The position numbers were made by a program, and so were the translations under genes. Below, one piece after another: positions 25,492 to 37,300 of a stretch of 64,000 nucleotides of DNA. The notes below the pieces were generated by a model that ran no database searches, was not told the origin of the DNA, and saw nothing but the letters and a program-made list of their open reading frames with translations. The DNA lies in the NCBI GenBank assembly GCA_963576475.1, contig OY754973.1, positions 10,640,552-10,704,551 on the forward strand. Reading direction: 5' to 3'. Source of the stretch: Molanna angustata (taxonomy: Eukaryota; Arthropoda; Insecta; Trichoptera; Molannidae). How positions within the stretch are numbered: the first letter of the stretch is position 1; the number at the start of each line of letters is the position of its first letter.

Positions 25492-25700
25492 ATATGTAAA
25501 CACTTCTTTGCACCCTACGCAAGTGGCGAGTTAATTACCATGTGGTAATTTCTTCCAACTAACCAGTGTTTCCAGCCCAGAAAAGCAATATTAGCGTGAG
25601 AAATTAATTTAAATAAATTTCTCCTTTGCTGGGCCTCTAACCCAGGACGCCCGCACAGATACCAAATGGTTTACCAACTGTGCCACGGCGGTCGGCGTCA
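25492..25700 (-). repeat. SINE-C, fullest copy
   Basis: On the minus strand it starts with a tRNA-like head: GACCGCCGTGGCACAGTTGGTAAACC (A-box type TGGCNNAGTTGG), then a degenerate B-box region CCTGGGTTAGAGGCCCAGC. The body follows with TTTCTGGGCTGGAAACACTGG, GAAGAAATTACCACATGGTAATTAAC and GGGTGCAAAGAAGTG and ends in an AT-rich ATTATT tail. This copy defines the family for the other fragments in the window. Confidence 0.85.
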
Positions 25701-25769
25701 ATTGACAAATATTTTAATTTATCTTGTATTGCTTCTCATGCAAGTAACAGGTGCTATGTCAAATATTAA

Positions 25770-25915
25770 TTTTACACGCAAAAGTTGCCACATTCTGGAG
25801 ATATTTTTCGTCTCAGATCCAGACTTTAAATATAATTAAATAGGTACTGTATTTCCACCGCGAATCGAACCCGGAACCAGTAGTCAGATATCCAACAAAC
25901 TGAGCCACTAAGAAA
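25770..25915 (-). repeat. SINE-B copy
   Basis: The plus strand reads GTTGCCACATTCTGGAGA, CAGATCCAGACTTTAAATA, CGCGAATCGAACCCGGAACC and CTGAGCCACTAAG, the reverse complement of the 44050-44250 element. It lies next to SINE-C with the same orientation. Confidence 0.85.
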
Positions 25916-26149
25916 AAAGTGTACACTTCTATACGTAGTCAGGAGTTTCGTGTTAGCTACAACCCACTCGTTCATTTCTAATTCAAACTAGTTGGGTAGT
26001 GTTGGTAACCGACATGCGTTGCAATGTCTCATCAGTCCCTTCCGTCCCTTTAGTTCCACTTATCACGTGCTGAAAATTACAATTAAAATTAAAATTTAAA
26101 TCAATTTGGTATTCATGTATCTTTCCATCGCGTAATAATATATATATTA

Positions 26150-26652
26150 TGTATGTAGGTATATAAAAAAATGGATTTACGTACTCGTATATTTGTATGT
26201 GTCCGATGAACTCCCAAACCAACCATCCGATTGCGATGAAACTTTGGGAATTTGTTCAGCTCAATCAGGAGAAGATATATGCATTATAATTTTTTATTCG
26301 ATATCTCACAAAAAAAATTGGTACCTATTGAATTGATACTTAGTGTGTTTGTTCAGCAAAAATCCTATACCTATAATACCCATACATAAAATGGTATATT
26401 ATATAAAACTGGAATAATGCTAAAGGATCAAGTACAAATATTCGTTTGAATAATTAAATAAAATTTAAATGAATGAATGAATAGAGACGGAAGGGACTGT
26501 AGGGATAGAAGGGAAAAAAAATACTGAATTATAATTAGCGAATCTAGATTAGAATGTTAAGTGATAAAAAGGAAACATACCGAACAACCATTTTTATATA
26601 TTTGGAGGTAAATAATTAAACAGGCAGGACAACATCTGCCGGGTTTTACTAG
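26150..26652 (+). mobile_element. Helitron-like element
   Basis: The 3' end GGCAGGACAACATCTGCCGGGTTTTACTAG followed by T has a GGCAG/CTGCC stem eleven bases before CTAG, the Helitron hallmark. The 5' part has GTGTCCGATGAACTCCCAAACCAACCATCCGATTGCGATG, typical in style of insect non-autonomous Helitrons. No Rep/helicase frame. Confidence 0.65.
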
Positions 26653-27236
26653 TATAATAATATAATGTACAAAAGTATGTATCTGTATAGGTACTAACAA
26701 TTAAGGAATATTGTGTATTCACTTTTCAAAATAAATAAAAAAATATTTATTATTATTGATTCACTTTATTGTTACAGTTACTGTATAACCATTTCAAAAC
26801 TCGCCGTATTTCTGTTAAATATGATATATTTTTAAAATATTACGTAACTGCGCATTAGGTTCGCCCCTGGCATTAAGAGATGACAGATATTTCACGGAAG
26901 GACTTCGTGTCGTATTTTGCAAAACAAAACAGAACAAGATATGACTATTAATAGAGGTTGAGGCGGCTGTGTTCTGGCTGTGGGATTACCATGAGAACAA
27001 TCTTAGGTATACCTACCTACATTGAAGGGAAAAAATACCTAACACTTAAGAACCAAATAATCTACTACTGCAAACTACATATTCCCTATTGTGCTATAAT
27101 ATGTCAACTAAACAACAAACTTGTATATTTATAGCTAAGTCTCTTTTTGAATATCGACAGGGTTGAATTTCCAATTCGATGGCTCCAAAAATAACTGTAT
27201 ACCGTGCTCTCAAAATTATATTCTTGTCAGTTTTTC

Positions 27237-28105
27237 TTTCAACAATTTAACTGTCGATTTGTTCAAGAGAATTTCTCTCAATAAATCGACAGTATTTAAC
27301 CTTGATCCCGCGTGCAAGGGAATTTAGTATAAATAGTGGACTTTTTTCCTGGTTTTTCCAACTTTGAAGTCAATAACCAGCGATTTAGAAGCTTAGCAGC
27401 TCATAATGCTAAATAATATTATTATATTTATGGATGAACACAGAATTGTGACGGCGCGGCGTATGAGCTCCTCCCCTAATAACTTTTGATCTACTTAATG
27501 CACAGAGAGCAAAACTTCAGAAAGTATAGTTTATCACAATTTCCAGTCAGGGGCTATCAACATATGAATTTTTATTTCCACATATCTCAAAATCCATAAC
27601 ATCTAGAACCGAGAACGCTGAAAATTTGCATAAATGTAAAGAAATACAATATCTCAAATTATGTTTATGAAGTTCCAGAGTTTCTCATCGTTTTTGTTAA
27701 GAAAAACATTTTTTATGACAAATTTATACTGAGAAACACAAACAACTTTTAGATATTGTATTTGTCTATAGATATAGATATGTAGGTATACAAATTTTAT
27801 AGTTTTTGAGAAATGTGGAAAACTAAATAAAAATTCTAAAGTTGATAACCCCTGATTGCAAAGAAAATTCAAAATTCTGAGAATGAAAATTTTGGCCTAT
27901 TTCTTTTTACATTCTCTGAAATTTTGAGCTTTGTGCGTCAAGCGGATCAAAAGTTATAAGGTTACACACACACACACACTACTCCGAATTCTGTGTTTAT
28001 CCATTTACACAACATATATGCAGCAAATCCTCTAAGTACGCGTTTTATAACTTCAGAATTGGAAAAACCATAAAAAAGTAGATGTTGGCTTGAATCTAAG
28101 TATAT
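27237..28105. mobile_element. Foldback element F, copy 1
   Basis: Two arms of about 300 bases face each other (about 27337-27640 and 27800-28105). Matched words include GGTTTTTCCAACTTTGAAGT versus its complement at 28055-28075, GGATGAACACAGAATT versus GAATTCTGTGTTTATCC, and CAGGGGCTATCAACAT versus GTTGATAACCCCTG. An outer AACTGTCGATTTGTTCAAGAGAATT at 27248 is the same end word found at 45160 in copy 2. No coding capacity. Confidence 0.8.
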
Positions 28106-28135
28106 CAATTTTTTTAAAGAATGAATATGTCGTTG

Positions 28136-28290
28136 AAACAAATACATATATATATATATCCTCATACATTCCTTAAATTAAGCATAAATGCTTGTGATAT
28201 AGGTGAACGAAAACGGTTGTGACAGGATTAGAACTCGTGACCACTGGATTACTAACCCAGCACGCTAACCGCTCTGCCACCACCAAGATG
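28136..28290 (-). repeat. SINE-A copy
   Basis: Plus strand shows the full tail TCCTCATACATTCCTTAAATTAAGCATAAATGC, then GGTGAACGAAAACGG, GGATTAGAACTCGTGACC (B box complement) and CCCAGCACGCTAACCGCTCTGCCACC (A box complement). Nearly full length. Confidence 0.9.
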
Positions 28291-28439
28291 TTAAAAGAAA
28301 TAAATTATCTTGAACAAATCTACAGTAGAAATATGGAGATCTCGTATAGGTATTGTTAAATGTATACACATCTGTTTTTTTAATGTAATGCAGAACATAA
28401 AAAAATGCATGTGATATATAAAATCATACGTATAATGTA

Positions 28440-28733
28440 GTTCATTCTACCAATTACAATGATACAAGTTGCATGTAACATATGGAATCCAACAGTCGAT
28501 GGTGAATATAATATATAGTTGAAGAATAAATACCAAACTATAAACCCTTAAATCCAAATTATTCAAAAGATATTATATTTTCTATACAAAACATGTATGT
28601 CAAGATAGGATAGAGTGGAGGTCAGTCCTTTTTTCCTACCCCCAATATATAAACAGCTCTTTGGTATGTATGGAGATTAAGTATCAAACTATTGAGAGTG
28701 CCCGTAGATATTGTATATACTTCCATAGTATGA
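28440..28733 (-). repeat. Dispersed repeat G, copy 1
   Basis: The reverse complement is collinear with 46425-46740: AGATAGGATAGAGTGGAGGTCAGTCC, GAAGAATAAATACCAAAC and TTGCATGTAACATATGGA all have matches in reverse order there. Type unknown. The CTTGGTCTTG element copy 2 lies directly at its end. Confidence 0.75.
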
Positions 28734-28924
28734 AGTGATGAGCAAGTCTTGCGAGACTTGCAAGAACAAGACCGTTTGTGTCACTGCAAAACCAGGGACC
28801 AAAACTATTTTGTCATATTTTATTGTAATTACTGAATTTTTACAGAAAAATAAAAGATATTTTTATGCAAATGTTGCAAGGCCAAGACCAGGGGTGCAAG
28901 ACCATAGCGTTGATCATCACTAGT
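28734..28924. mobile_element. CTTGGTCTTG element, copy 2
   Basis: Starts AGTGATGAGCAAGTCTTGCGAGACTTGC and ends GATCATCACTAGTGAT; the interior has CAAGAACAAGACCG and GCAAGGCCAAGACCAGGGGTGC. Same terminal words as the element at 18889-19414 but with most of the internal repeat array missing. Confidence 0.7.
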
Positions 28925-30519
28925 GATATTTACTTTAACAATTATTTGCATTACCTCATCTTGTGCTTGGTGAGGACTTTTCTATAATGAATGAGGTTTC
29001 AAATGTTTTTTTTAACTATTTTCATTATTCACTACTCTTATAATGCAGTTGCTAGTAATACAAATAAGGGTCAAATGCATCGTATGTTTACTAACAGTTA
29101 ATAAAGCAAAAACATGATTTAATTAAAGAAAAAAATGTGATAAAGAAAACTTAGTAAGTGGGGATAAAAGTTGGTTACTTCTATGATTCATAATTGAACA
29201 AATAATTGAAAGTCAGGGGGGGGTTATAATCAATTTTATTCTAGTTGCATACTGCAGATCCAGACCTTCTAATGATCTCTTAAATTCACAAAATCACTGA
29301 GGAAATATGTATTTCCAAAATAAAACAACTATTTTTAGTCGCATAATATTTTATTTTCGTTTATCAAAACATTATTTTAATAATAAGACCTACATACAAA
29401 TTAACATTTCATACTTTTTACTAACTCTAAAATGGTGTAAAAATTTATGAACATGAAATTTAAAAAAATACTTATATATTGTGTAAACAATTTATTTACA
29501 ATAGAAATAACGTATTGCGTAATTTACAATGTCATATAAACATACGTACGTTGGTGTGAATCAATGTACAAATTAACAATTTATATACAATAGCAATAAC
29601 ATATTGCGTAATTTACAATGTCATATAAACATACGTATGTTAGTGTGAATTTACAATGTCATATAAACATACGTATGTTAGTGTGAATCAATGTACAAAT
29701 TAAAATTTCACAGGTACATCACTAGGCTGACAATCACATGCCCAAAAAAAATTAAGACAAAAAAAAAGACTACATGCCACATTAAATAGTGCACATCTCT
29801 AAACAATTAAATAAATAAACAGTACAAGACTCGCAATCAATTCAATTCAACGAATATTTAACACAAATTATAACTTTCAACTCCACAATATTACAACTTA
29901 ATAAAAATATTTTAAATAAATTCACATTCATCCTTGTTAATTACCCCATTTACATGTATTATAAAATTGAGAGATCTCAACAAATATAAGTTCTTGAAAC
30001 ATCATATTTTGGCAAAACATGATCCTTGTTAGTTGTACTTTTTCAAGTGTGTTTTTTATTTTTTATGGTGTAATGAATTATAAGTAAAATACAAACTTCT
30101 TTCTAAAACACGAGTTCTCAACTCTATTGAGAGAGTAAAAATGTAAATATTATGTTAAACAATTTTGATATAGTGCTTATTATTATAAAAAATATATTCT
30201 ATAATCTATCTTTATTTGGTGTCTCCGCAGACAGGTGAAAAACATTATAGAAAATAAAAAATAAGTCTTGCTGCTGACAAATACTAGACATTGTTTAAAA
30301 CTAAGTGAAATCCAAAACATAATTATTTTATTTGACCTTTAACTAATTATTTAATTGCTATATTTTATGTAGCTTAAAGATGATGATGAAAAATAAAATT
30401 AATACAGAGAAAACCTGGATTCACTTTTTTGTTAATTAACTCATAACAGTGATAATTCAAAGTTTAAAAATTTCAAAACGGTGATTACAGTGATGAAAAT
30501 AGATATTTTGATTTTACAA
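28925..30519. other. Intergenic with a small tandem repeat
   Basis: AT-rich. At about 29505-29700 a unit with GCGTAATTTACAATGTCATATAAACATACGTA and TTAGTGTGAATCAATGTACAAATTAA is repeated two to three times with internal deletion. Nothing else recognised. Confidence 0.6.
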
Positions 30520-31610
30520 CATGAGCAAACATACATTACACAGCTTTTCAAGCAATTCTAACCTAATAAAGGAACTTGATGAAGAAAACCTAATTAGCTT
30601 ACCAAAAGACAAAATTAAGACAGTCTACAATTTCGATAAACCTTACAAAATCAAAATTCAAACCAGAAATGAAATATCTGGTATCAAGAATCAAATGGTG
30701 CCCTTATCTGGTACACTGATGGTTCCAAAAAAGAAAAAGGAGTGGGCTCAGGAGTGTATGGACTCACACCCAAAGTGAAAATATACAAACACCTGGGACA
30801 CTACCACAACAACTTTCCAGGCAGAATTATGCGCCATAACAATTTGTGCCCATGAAAATCTCATAAGAAACTACAGACACAAAACTATTTATATTTGCTC
30901 CGACAGTCAAGCAGCTCTCAAAGCTCTAAGCTCATGTAAAATAAATTAATCTACAGTCCAAGACTGTAATCTAGCATTAACTAACAATAGAACACAACAA
31001 CAAGGTGGTTCTAAGATGGGTGCCGGGACACTCAAACTGCAAAGGCAATGAAGAAGCCGACAAACTTGCAAATATGGGAGCTGACTCAAGTTACCTATGG
31101 ACCAGAACCTTACTGCTTTTTAACCAATAGTGTCATTAAAACAATATTATACAACAACATGCTAGAAAAAGCGAAACAAAACTGGCTTAACCTACCAGGA
31201 CAAAAGCATGCAAAATCAATGAACCCAGGCTTCTCAGCTAAAAGATCTAAACAAATTCTTACTCTTAACAGAGAAAATATAAGAATTCTCATCAGGACAC
31301 TAACTGGACATTGTAGATTAAATAAACACTTATGCACAATGAACTTAGCAGACATGCATCTATGCAGATTCTGCCTAGACGAACATGAAACACCTGCTCA
31401 AGGACTGTGGACCGATGATGCAAACAAGAGCCAGAATATTTGGCACTCACATTGCTGATGAAATAGAAATCAGAGAAGCCAGCCCACTGTAGATCTTAAG
31501 ATTCATTGGAGAGATTGGACTATGGGAAGACCTCTCGAAACCAATCATTCACAATGAGCTAATATCAATAATATCAAGCTGACGTGAAGAAGCCGCTAGA
31601 AGGATTTATT
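30520..31610 (+). pseudogene. Decayed LINE with RNase H domain
   Basis: Plus-strand translation in changing frames gives the RNase H part of an I/Jockey-group non-LTR retrotransposon: WYTDGSK...GSGVYG near 30700, AELCAI near 30820, ICSDSQAALKALSS near 30890, and LRWVPGHSNCKGNEEADKLA near 31010-31070. These match the RNase H acidic residues and the final HxxxxGNExAD motif. A downstream zinc-finger-like piece (HLCTMNLADMHLCRFC) follows. Several frameshifts and stops show it is inactive. Confidence 0.8.
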
Positions 31611-32439
31611 AAAAAAAAACATACATTATGACCAGACATTTGTAAACATTTGGCAAAAGGTATTGACTATCAAAGAATATTCATACATTAAATACTTGTC
31701 TTAATAATTGTAAAATTTATAGGTAGAGCTCAATATGAGATAATAGTTTTTTTTTTTTATTTACAATGTATCAATTAAACTGATCAAACATTACAATGAA
31801 GATGATATTATTGTTTCTCATTAAGTAATATTATATCAATAATGATTCTGCAATACCTTACATACATTAATATGTATCATGGTGGTAACCCACGTTATAA
31901 ACCTATGTAGCAGGAGTATTCTATAAAGAAAATTATAAAAATCGAAATAGATGATTTTCATTACCCGTTTGATGGGACTTGGCCCCTCTGAATTAAATAT
32001 AAAGAAGCAACATTGTTTTATCTATTTAATTAACACTGACAAAAAACTGGGTAAAATCAAATGATCTACTTTGTTCATGACTGTTCTAAAAATACATGCC
32101 ATAAATCATAATTAGAGGCTATACATTTATATTGTATGTAGTTTATTAAAATCAAGAATGTTTGAAAATTTTCTAATTTTACCTATAGGTACATCTCACA
32201 ACAGTGATAACTGGAAACGGTGTAAAACAATACTATTGTACGTTCATTATAATAACTTCTTTCATATTTTTGTGTTGGTAAGCTTTCATAGTTGACAATC
32301 TGGCAAATTTAGTTCAAAGGAGTTGTTAACATTTTAAACATTTCGCTACTCTGTAAATTTACGGAGAACTTGCTTTTATAGATAATTTTCTGCATCTCAT
32401 CTCTTAGGCCTGACTCCACAGTATACTCTCTTTCATTGA
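31611..32439. other. Intergenic, nothing recognised
   Basis: AT-rich, no supported coding region or known element. Confidence 0.5.
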
Positions 32440-32770
32440 AGAGTTAATAAACAAGTACAAAGAACTGGTAGATAAAACAGTTCAAAATGGCTTTAGCACA
32501 AATATACATGCTGCAAAGGTGGGGGCGAGAGGCCTGCCCGCAGTCTTTATATGTCTACCTTAAGGACCTAGGTCTCCCCAGGGGTAAAATAAAAGAACTT
32601 CTGGATACGGTGGTAAAAGCACATGATTCAAGTCATAAAGGGGTCCCTTAAGCTTACATAAATGGTCGCAAGCCCATGTGGCTCGCCTATTCTGACTGGT
32701 ACTCTAGTCCCCTGTGCTCGTGGGCCTGGATTCGTGAATCCAGTGAAACCATGATTGCCTTTCTCTTTTG
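32440..32770 (+). pseudogene. LINE-derived fragment
   Basis: Reading across frames gives NKYKELVDKTVQ, AAKVGARGLPA and YLKDLGLPRGKIKELLDTVV. The segment AKVGARGLP followed by LKDLGLP..KI..LLD is familiar to me from the ends of insect reverse-transcriptase-type ORFs. Stops interrupt it. The assignment is from memory of the family and not proven. Confidence 0.5.
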
Positions 32771-34366
32771 TATCTTATAAAATTCATTTTATCGTTTTTG
32801 GGGGTATGTCAAAAAATAACTTTTATTATTCTTACTTTGCCACTATAATACAGAATTAATTTATACAACTTGGAGTTATCTATATGTTGTCAAACCTGGG
32901 AAATTTTAGTATCTTACATCTGACAACACTAAAAGATCTTACCGACGAAAGGAGTTATTAATGTGAATGAACTATATTACTATTGCTTTTAAGTGATATA
33001 TCTTTATATATAATAGCAATGATTTCTTTGAATAATAGCAGTGATCCTTTTATATACTAGGTACTTATTTTCTCAAATTGAACTGTTACAATTATTTGTG
33101 AAAATCACTAATAAGTGTGGTCTTGCAGTATCTTTAACAATATAATTTTAAGTAATGAACAAAATACAATACGCCTTAACAAAATACAAAAATTAATTAA
33201 TTACATTATTTAGGTTGACTGGCAGAAGTTGCCCATCGCGTTAATGTGGAAAGAAAATCACAATTATTGTTACATCGGCTCAAACCTCTCAAAACTAGAA
33301 TACATAATACTCTTTACATTACGCCTTCGACTTCAATATATACCCAAGACTCACACCATTCATTCGTCCATCTAAATATCTTACACAAATATTAAAGTAA
33401 ATTAAAAATATTTGTACAGTAGACGTATGAGAATAAGACTGATATATTAATACAATTTCATATACAGATATGTCATTGTATGTCAAGCTAAACAAAATAA
33501 AATTGATATAAAATCAGAAAAATCTGATTTTCAAAAAATTATACATTTTTTAAACAAAATTCCATATTGATGCACCTTGTTTTGTCATCTACAGAAGTTT
33601 ACCTCCGTAACGCAAGAATCATGACTAGTTTAATTATTATCACTACACATAAGCTCAACAACATATGTAAAGTGAAACCCGTTAATCGGAAAAGAGTGTT
33701 AAAAATGGGTGAAAATTGGAAGAGGAGTCTCACAACTTTTGGCAAAACATATTTAATTCAAATTCGTGAGTAAAATGTTAAAACACAAGTGGAACTAATA
33801 TGTGTTTGATCTTCAATGTAATCTGCTTAAGTTTCATTGAACCTATGTCTAAGATTTTTTAAAATAGATGTCATTTATTTTGGTTTTCATTATATTGAAA
33901 TTATTTATGATGCAAGACATTCAAAACAGTAGTATACAGTAGTATAGATTCAGTTTTATCAGTCAGCTTCTATATTATTAAAAGCTATGATGAATTTCTC
34001 AATAAAGACAAAGGAAATTGCCATCAAAGGATGGCAAACATAGATGTAAAGAGTTTCAATTTCTTATAGCTACAATAAATATCTGATAAAGAAAATATTT
34101 TTTTAAATCAAAATGATCAACCATTAAGCGCCTATTTTGATTATTATTAAAAGTAACTGAAAAATTATGTCATAAATTGTTATGATAAATTATATGTTAA
34201 CCTAACTAATGTAATATATTATGTTATATCAGCATAGCCGCCTGTCTGATTACACCTTTAATAATAATGATTAATCAAATTATCCCATCATTGAAATTAT
34301 CAGAATATACTGATACATATTTTAAACAATTATAATTCCTCCAATTTATGAGCAAAATTACTAGTT
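32771..34366. other. 3' flank of the NPAT-like gene
   Basis: AT-rich, non-coding by eye. The 3' untranslated region of the minus-strand gene must begin at 34366 and run leftward. A candidate AATAAA on the minus strand lies at 33874-33879, about 490 bases past the stop. Its use is a guess. Confidence 0.4.
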
Positions 34367-37300
34367 TTACTCTGAACTTGGTCCATAAATCTTACTGAGA
34401 ACAGATTCTATACCAATTTTTTCCAGCAATATCTGCTCAGCACTCATTTTTGTTTTCTTATTACTCATTTCTTCCCCCTCGTCAGACTCTATTCTTTTCC
34501 TCTTTTCTGTGAGATTAGTACAAGTGGCAGTCTTTTCCCTTCGCAAATTATCAAAGGCATTAGAAACGGCAAAATTCATCAAATCATCGTTTTGTGAATC
34601 TTTACTAGGACTCACCTCTAAATCTAATAAAAATTGCTTTTTCATATCATTTTCATCGGAAGATTGGTCTTCTATTATATTCTTTTTCAGTGAATCGCAA
34701 GCTGCGTTCACACGCTCAGAGGAATGCAAAGGATCTAAAGAATATTTAATAGGTGTATAGAAAAAAGGACTTTTGTGAGTATTATCCTCTTCCAATATAG
34801 ATTCAACGGCCAATTCAGTCTCACGCTCGTTTTTCTCTAATAAATTCTCCGAATGCTTATCTTTGATGGTTTCATCTATCGTCTTCAGAGGAGACACGGA
34901 ACCCAGATTAGTATTAGACACATCGTGTAATAATTTCCCTACGGGAGTTTTATTTTTATTGACTTCCTCGAAATCTTTTTGTTTTTCTAATTCTTGTTTT
35001 TTAATTTGATTTCTTTCGAGTCTCTTTATTCTTCTGTATAAACAATGATCTGGTTTAGTTTCTAATAATTCTTTGTTTTGTGTTACTTCTAAACAACGCA
35101 CCTCATCTGCGTCAGAAGTGGAATTGTAAACACTGACATTCATTCTAAAAGTGGTCAAATCATGCTCGGGTGATTTAGGTTTCTTCTTTTTTTGTTTAAG
35201 TGGAGGTTTATATACAATATTAATAAAGTTATCACTGGATGAATTTAATTCGTGCCTAGTCCACACGACATTTTCTTCAGATTCATCATTTTCACACTCT
35301 TGTTCATTAACTAGCACTTCAATATGTTCAGTTACAGTTGATGGATTTTCAAAATTGTCAGATTGTTTAACAGTAAAAACACCATCTGAACTACCTAGTC
35401 CAGAAGGTCCTCTATCTTCTGATTTTTCACACAACTCCGATTCCATTATTTCTTTTTGCTCAACTTCTAATAGTTTAGATTCGGTATGAGTACCTAGTCC
35501 AGAAGGTCGTCTATCTTCTGATTTTTCACACAACTCCAATTCCATTATTTCTTTTTGCTCAACTTCTAATAGTTTGGATTCGGTATGAGTACCTAGTCCA
35601 GAAGGTCCTATTTCTTTTTTCTCAACTTGTAATAGTTTGGATTCGGTATGAGTAGGATTACTGATTTCGGGTGCACATTTTTCTGTCTTTAAGGACTCTT
35701 GATTTTCATTTTTATTTTCAGGAATAGTTTCTTTATTGGTCTTACGTTCTTTGTAATCTTTCAAAGAGATCTTCTTAGGAAAGGATTTTTTACCTTTAGG
35801 TGTAAGATTAGTGTGATAAGGACTTTTATATTTTTGAGGCGTTTTACTTTTTTCAGGGGTTGTGTGTTTTTGAGGAGTATAACGTTTTTGAGGAGTTTTA
35901 TTTTTTTTAGGCGTTTTGTTTCTATGAGGACTTTTATTAATTGGCCTATAGTGAAATTTGTGATGATTTTTGGTAGAAATTTTTGGAGATTTAGTGGTTT
36001 CAACTATATCTATGACTTTGGATTTCACATCTGTTAAATCAGGACACTGATCAGGTGTCAGTGTATTGTTGATACTTTCTGATTCTTTGGTCGCTTTTAC
36101 ATATTTTTTATCTAAACATTCAATTTGAACACATATGTCAACAGATTTTTCTGATGTAATTAATGGATGTTTTTTCACTGTGTACATATTGTCCATTTTG
36201 ACAATAGAATCGGTTAAGTCCATTTCTATTGCCTTGGCGCTAATTTCATCAAAACCTTCGATCTCTAAGTTTTTTTGAAAAGGTGTTTTTTCACTTTCTT
36301 TACTAGATTTAGAAATAAAATCTTCAATCTGGTAAATGTCATATGAATCATCAACAACTTTAGGTTTCTGGGACTTTTTAACATCCTTACACAATTCCAT
36401 TTCAGCTTCATCAGAACTTAAATGCAAAGTTATAGAATTATCATTATTTGAAGTTGGACTTGTCTCGTACAATCGTTTTAATTTGTCGGGAATTTTCACA
36501 AGTGAATTATCTTTTGTTGATTCAATAGTTTTGTTAGGAAGAAACTCATTTTTCTCAGATTCCAAATTGATGCTTGAACATTCTTTCAGTGTAATACCAC
36601 TCATACAATTGTCATCTTCCTTAACAGTATCAACTGCACTCTCAATTTTAGGTTCAAGTACATCGATTTTTTCTTTAATGTGATTTTCCAATTTGATTGT
36701 TTCATTTTCTTTTGTAATTGTATTTGTATCTAATTGAGAATGTGCCAAATCTAATATTGATGCAACTGCATCAACAACTGCAGTTAATTTACGAGGAGTT
36801 GAAGATTTTCTTCGAGACTTTGATATTCCAACTGACAATTTTACAGACTTTTCTAAAACATTAGGAATTTTACTATCATTTGGAGGTGATTCAATTTTAA
36901 TAGATTTATTTCTATTTTGTGTAGATCTTTTGGTATTATTTTTTAATGATAGATTCCTGTTCAAAACAATTTTACCAGGTACTCTTTTACTAATAAAATT
37001 CATTTTCGTTTTGCAAACTACTTTCTTCTTGTTTCCGGAATTTCTCAATTTGGCAATAACTCGACGACGTTTTTCTTCCAATTGTTTTTTATTCAATACA
37101 GAAGAGTTTAAGGATTCACTAGATTTGGATTCCCTGCCGAGATTATTTGTTTTATTTTCAGATACTTTCTTAGGTGTAGAAGTCTTGCATGTTGTTGGAC
37201 TATCTCCATCACTGGATTCTGATGTTAATGGTTCTGAACCTGAATTGACATTCCCTTTAACAGAGGAGGGACAAGAACTACAAGTACTTGAGTCAGTATC

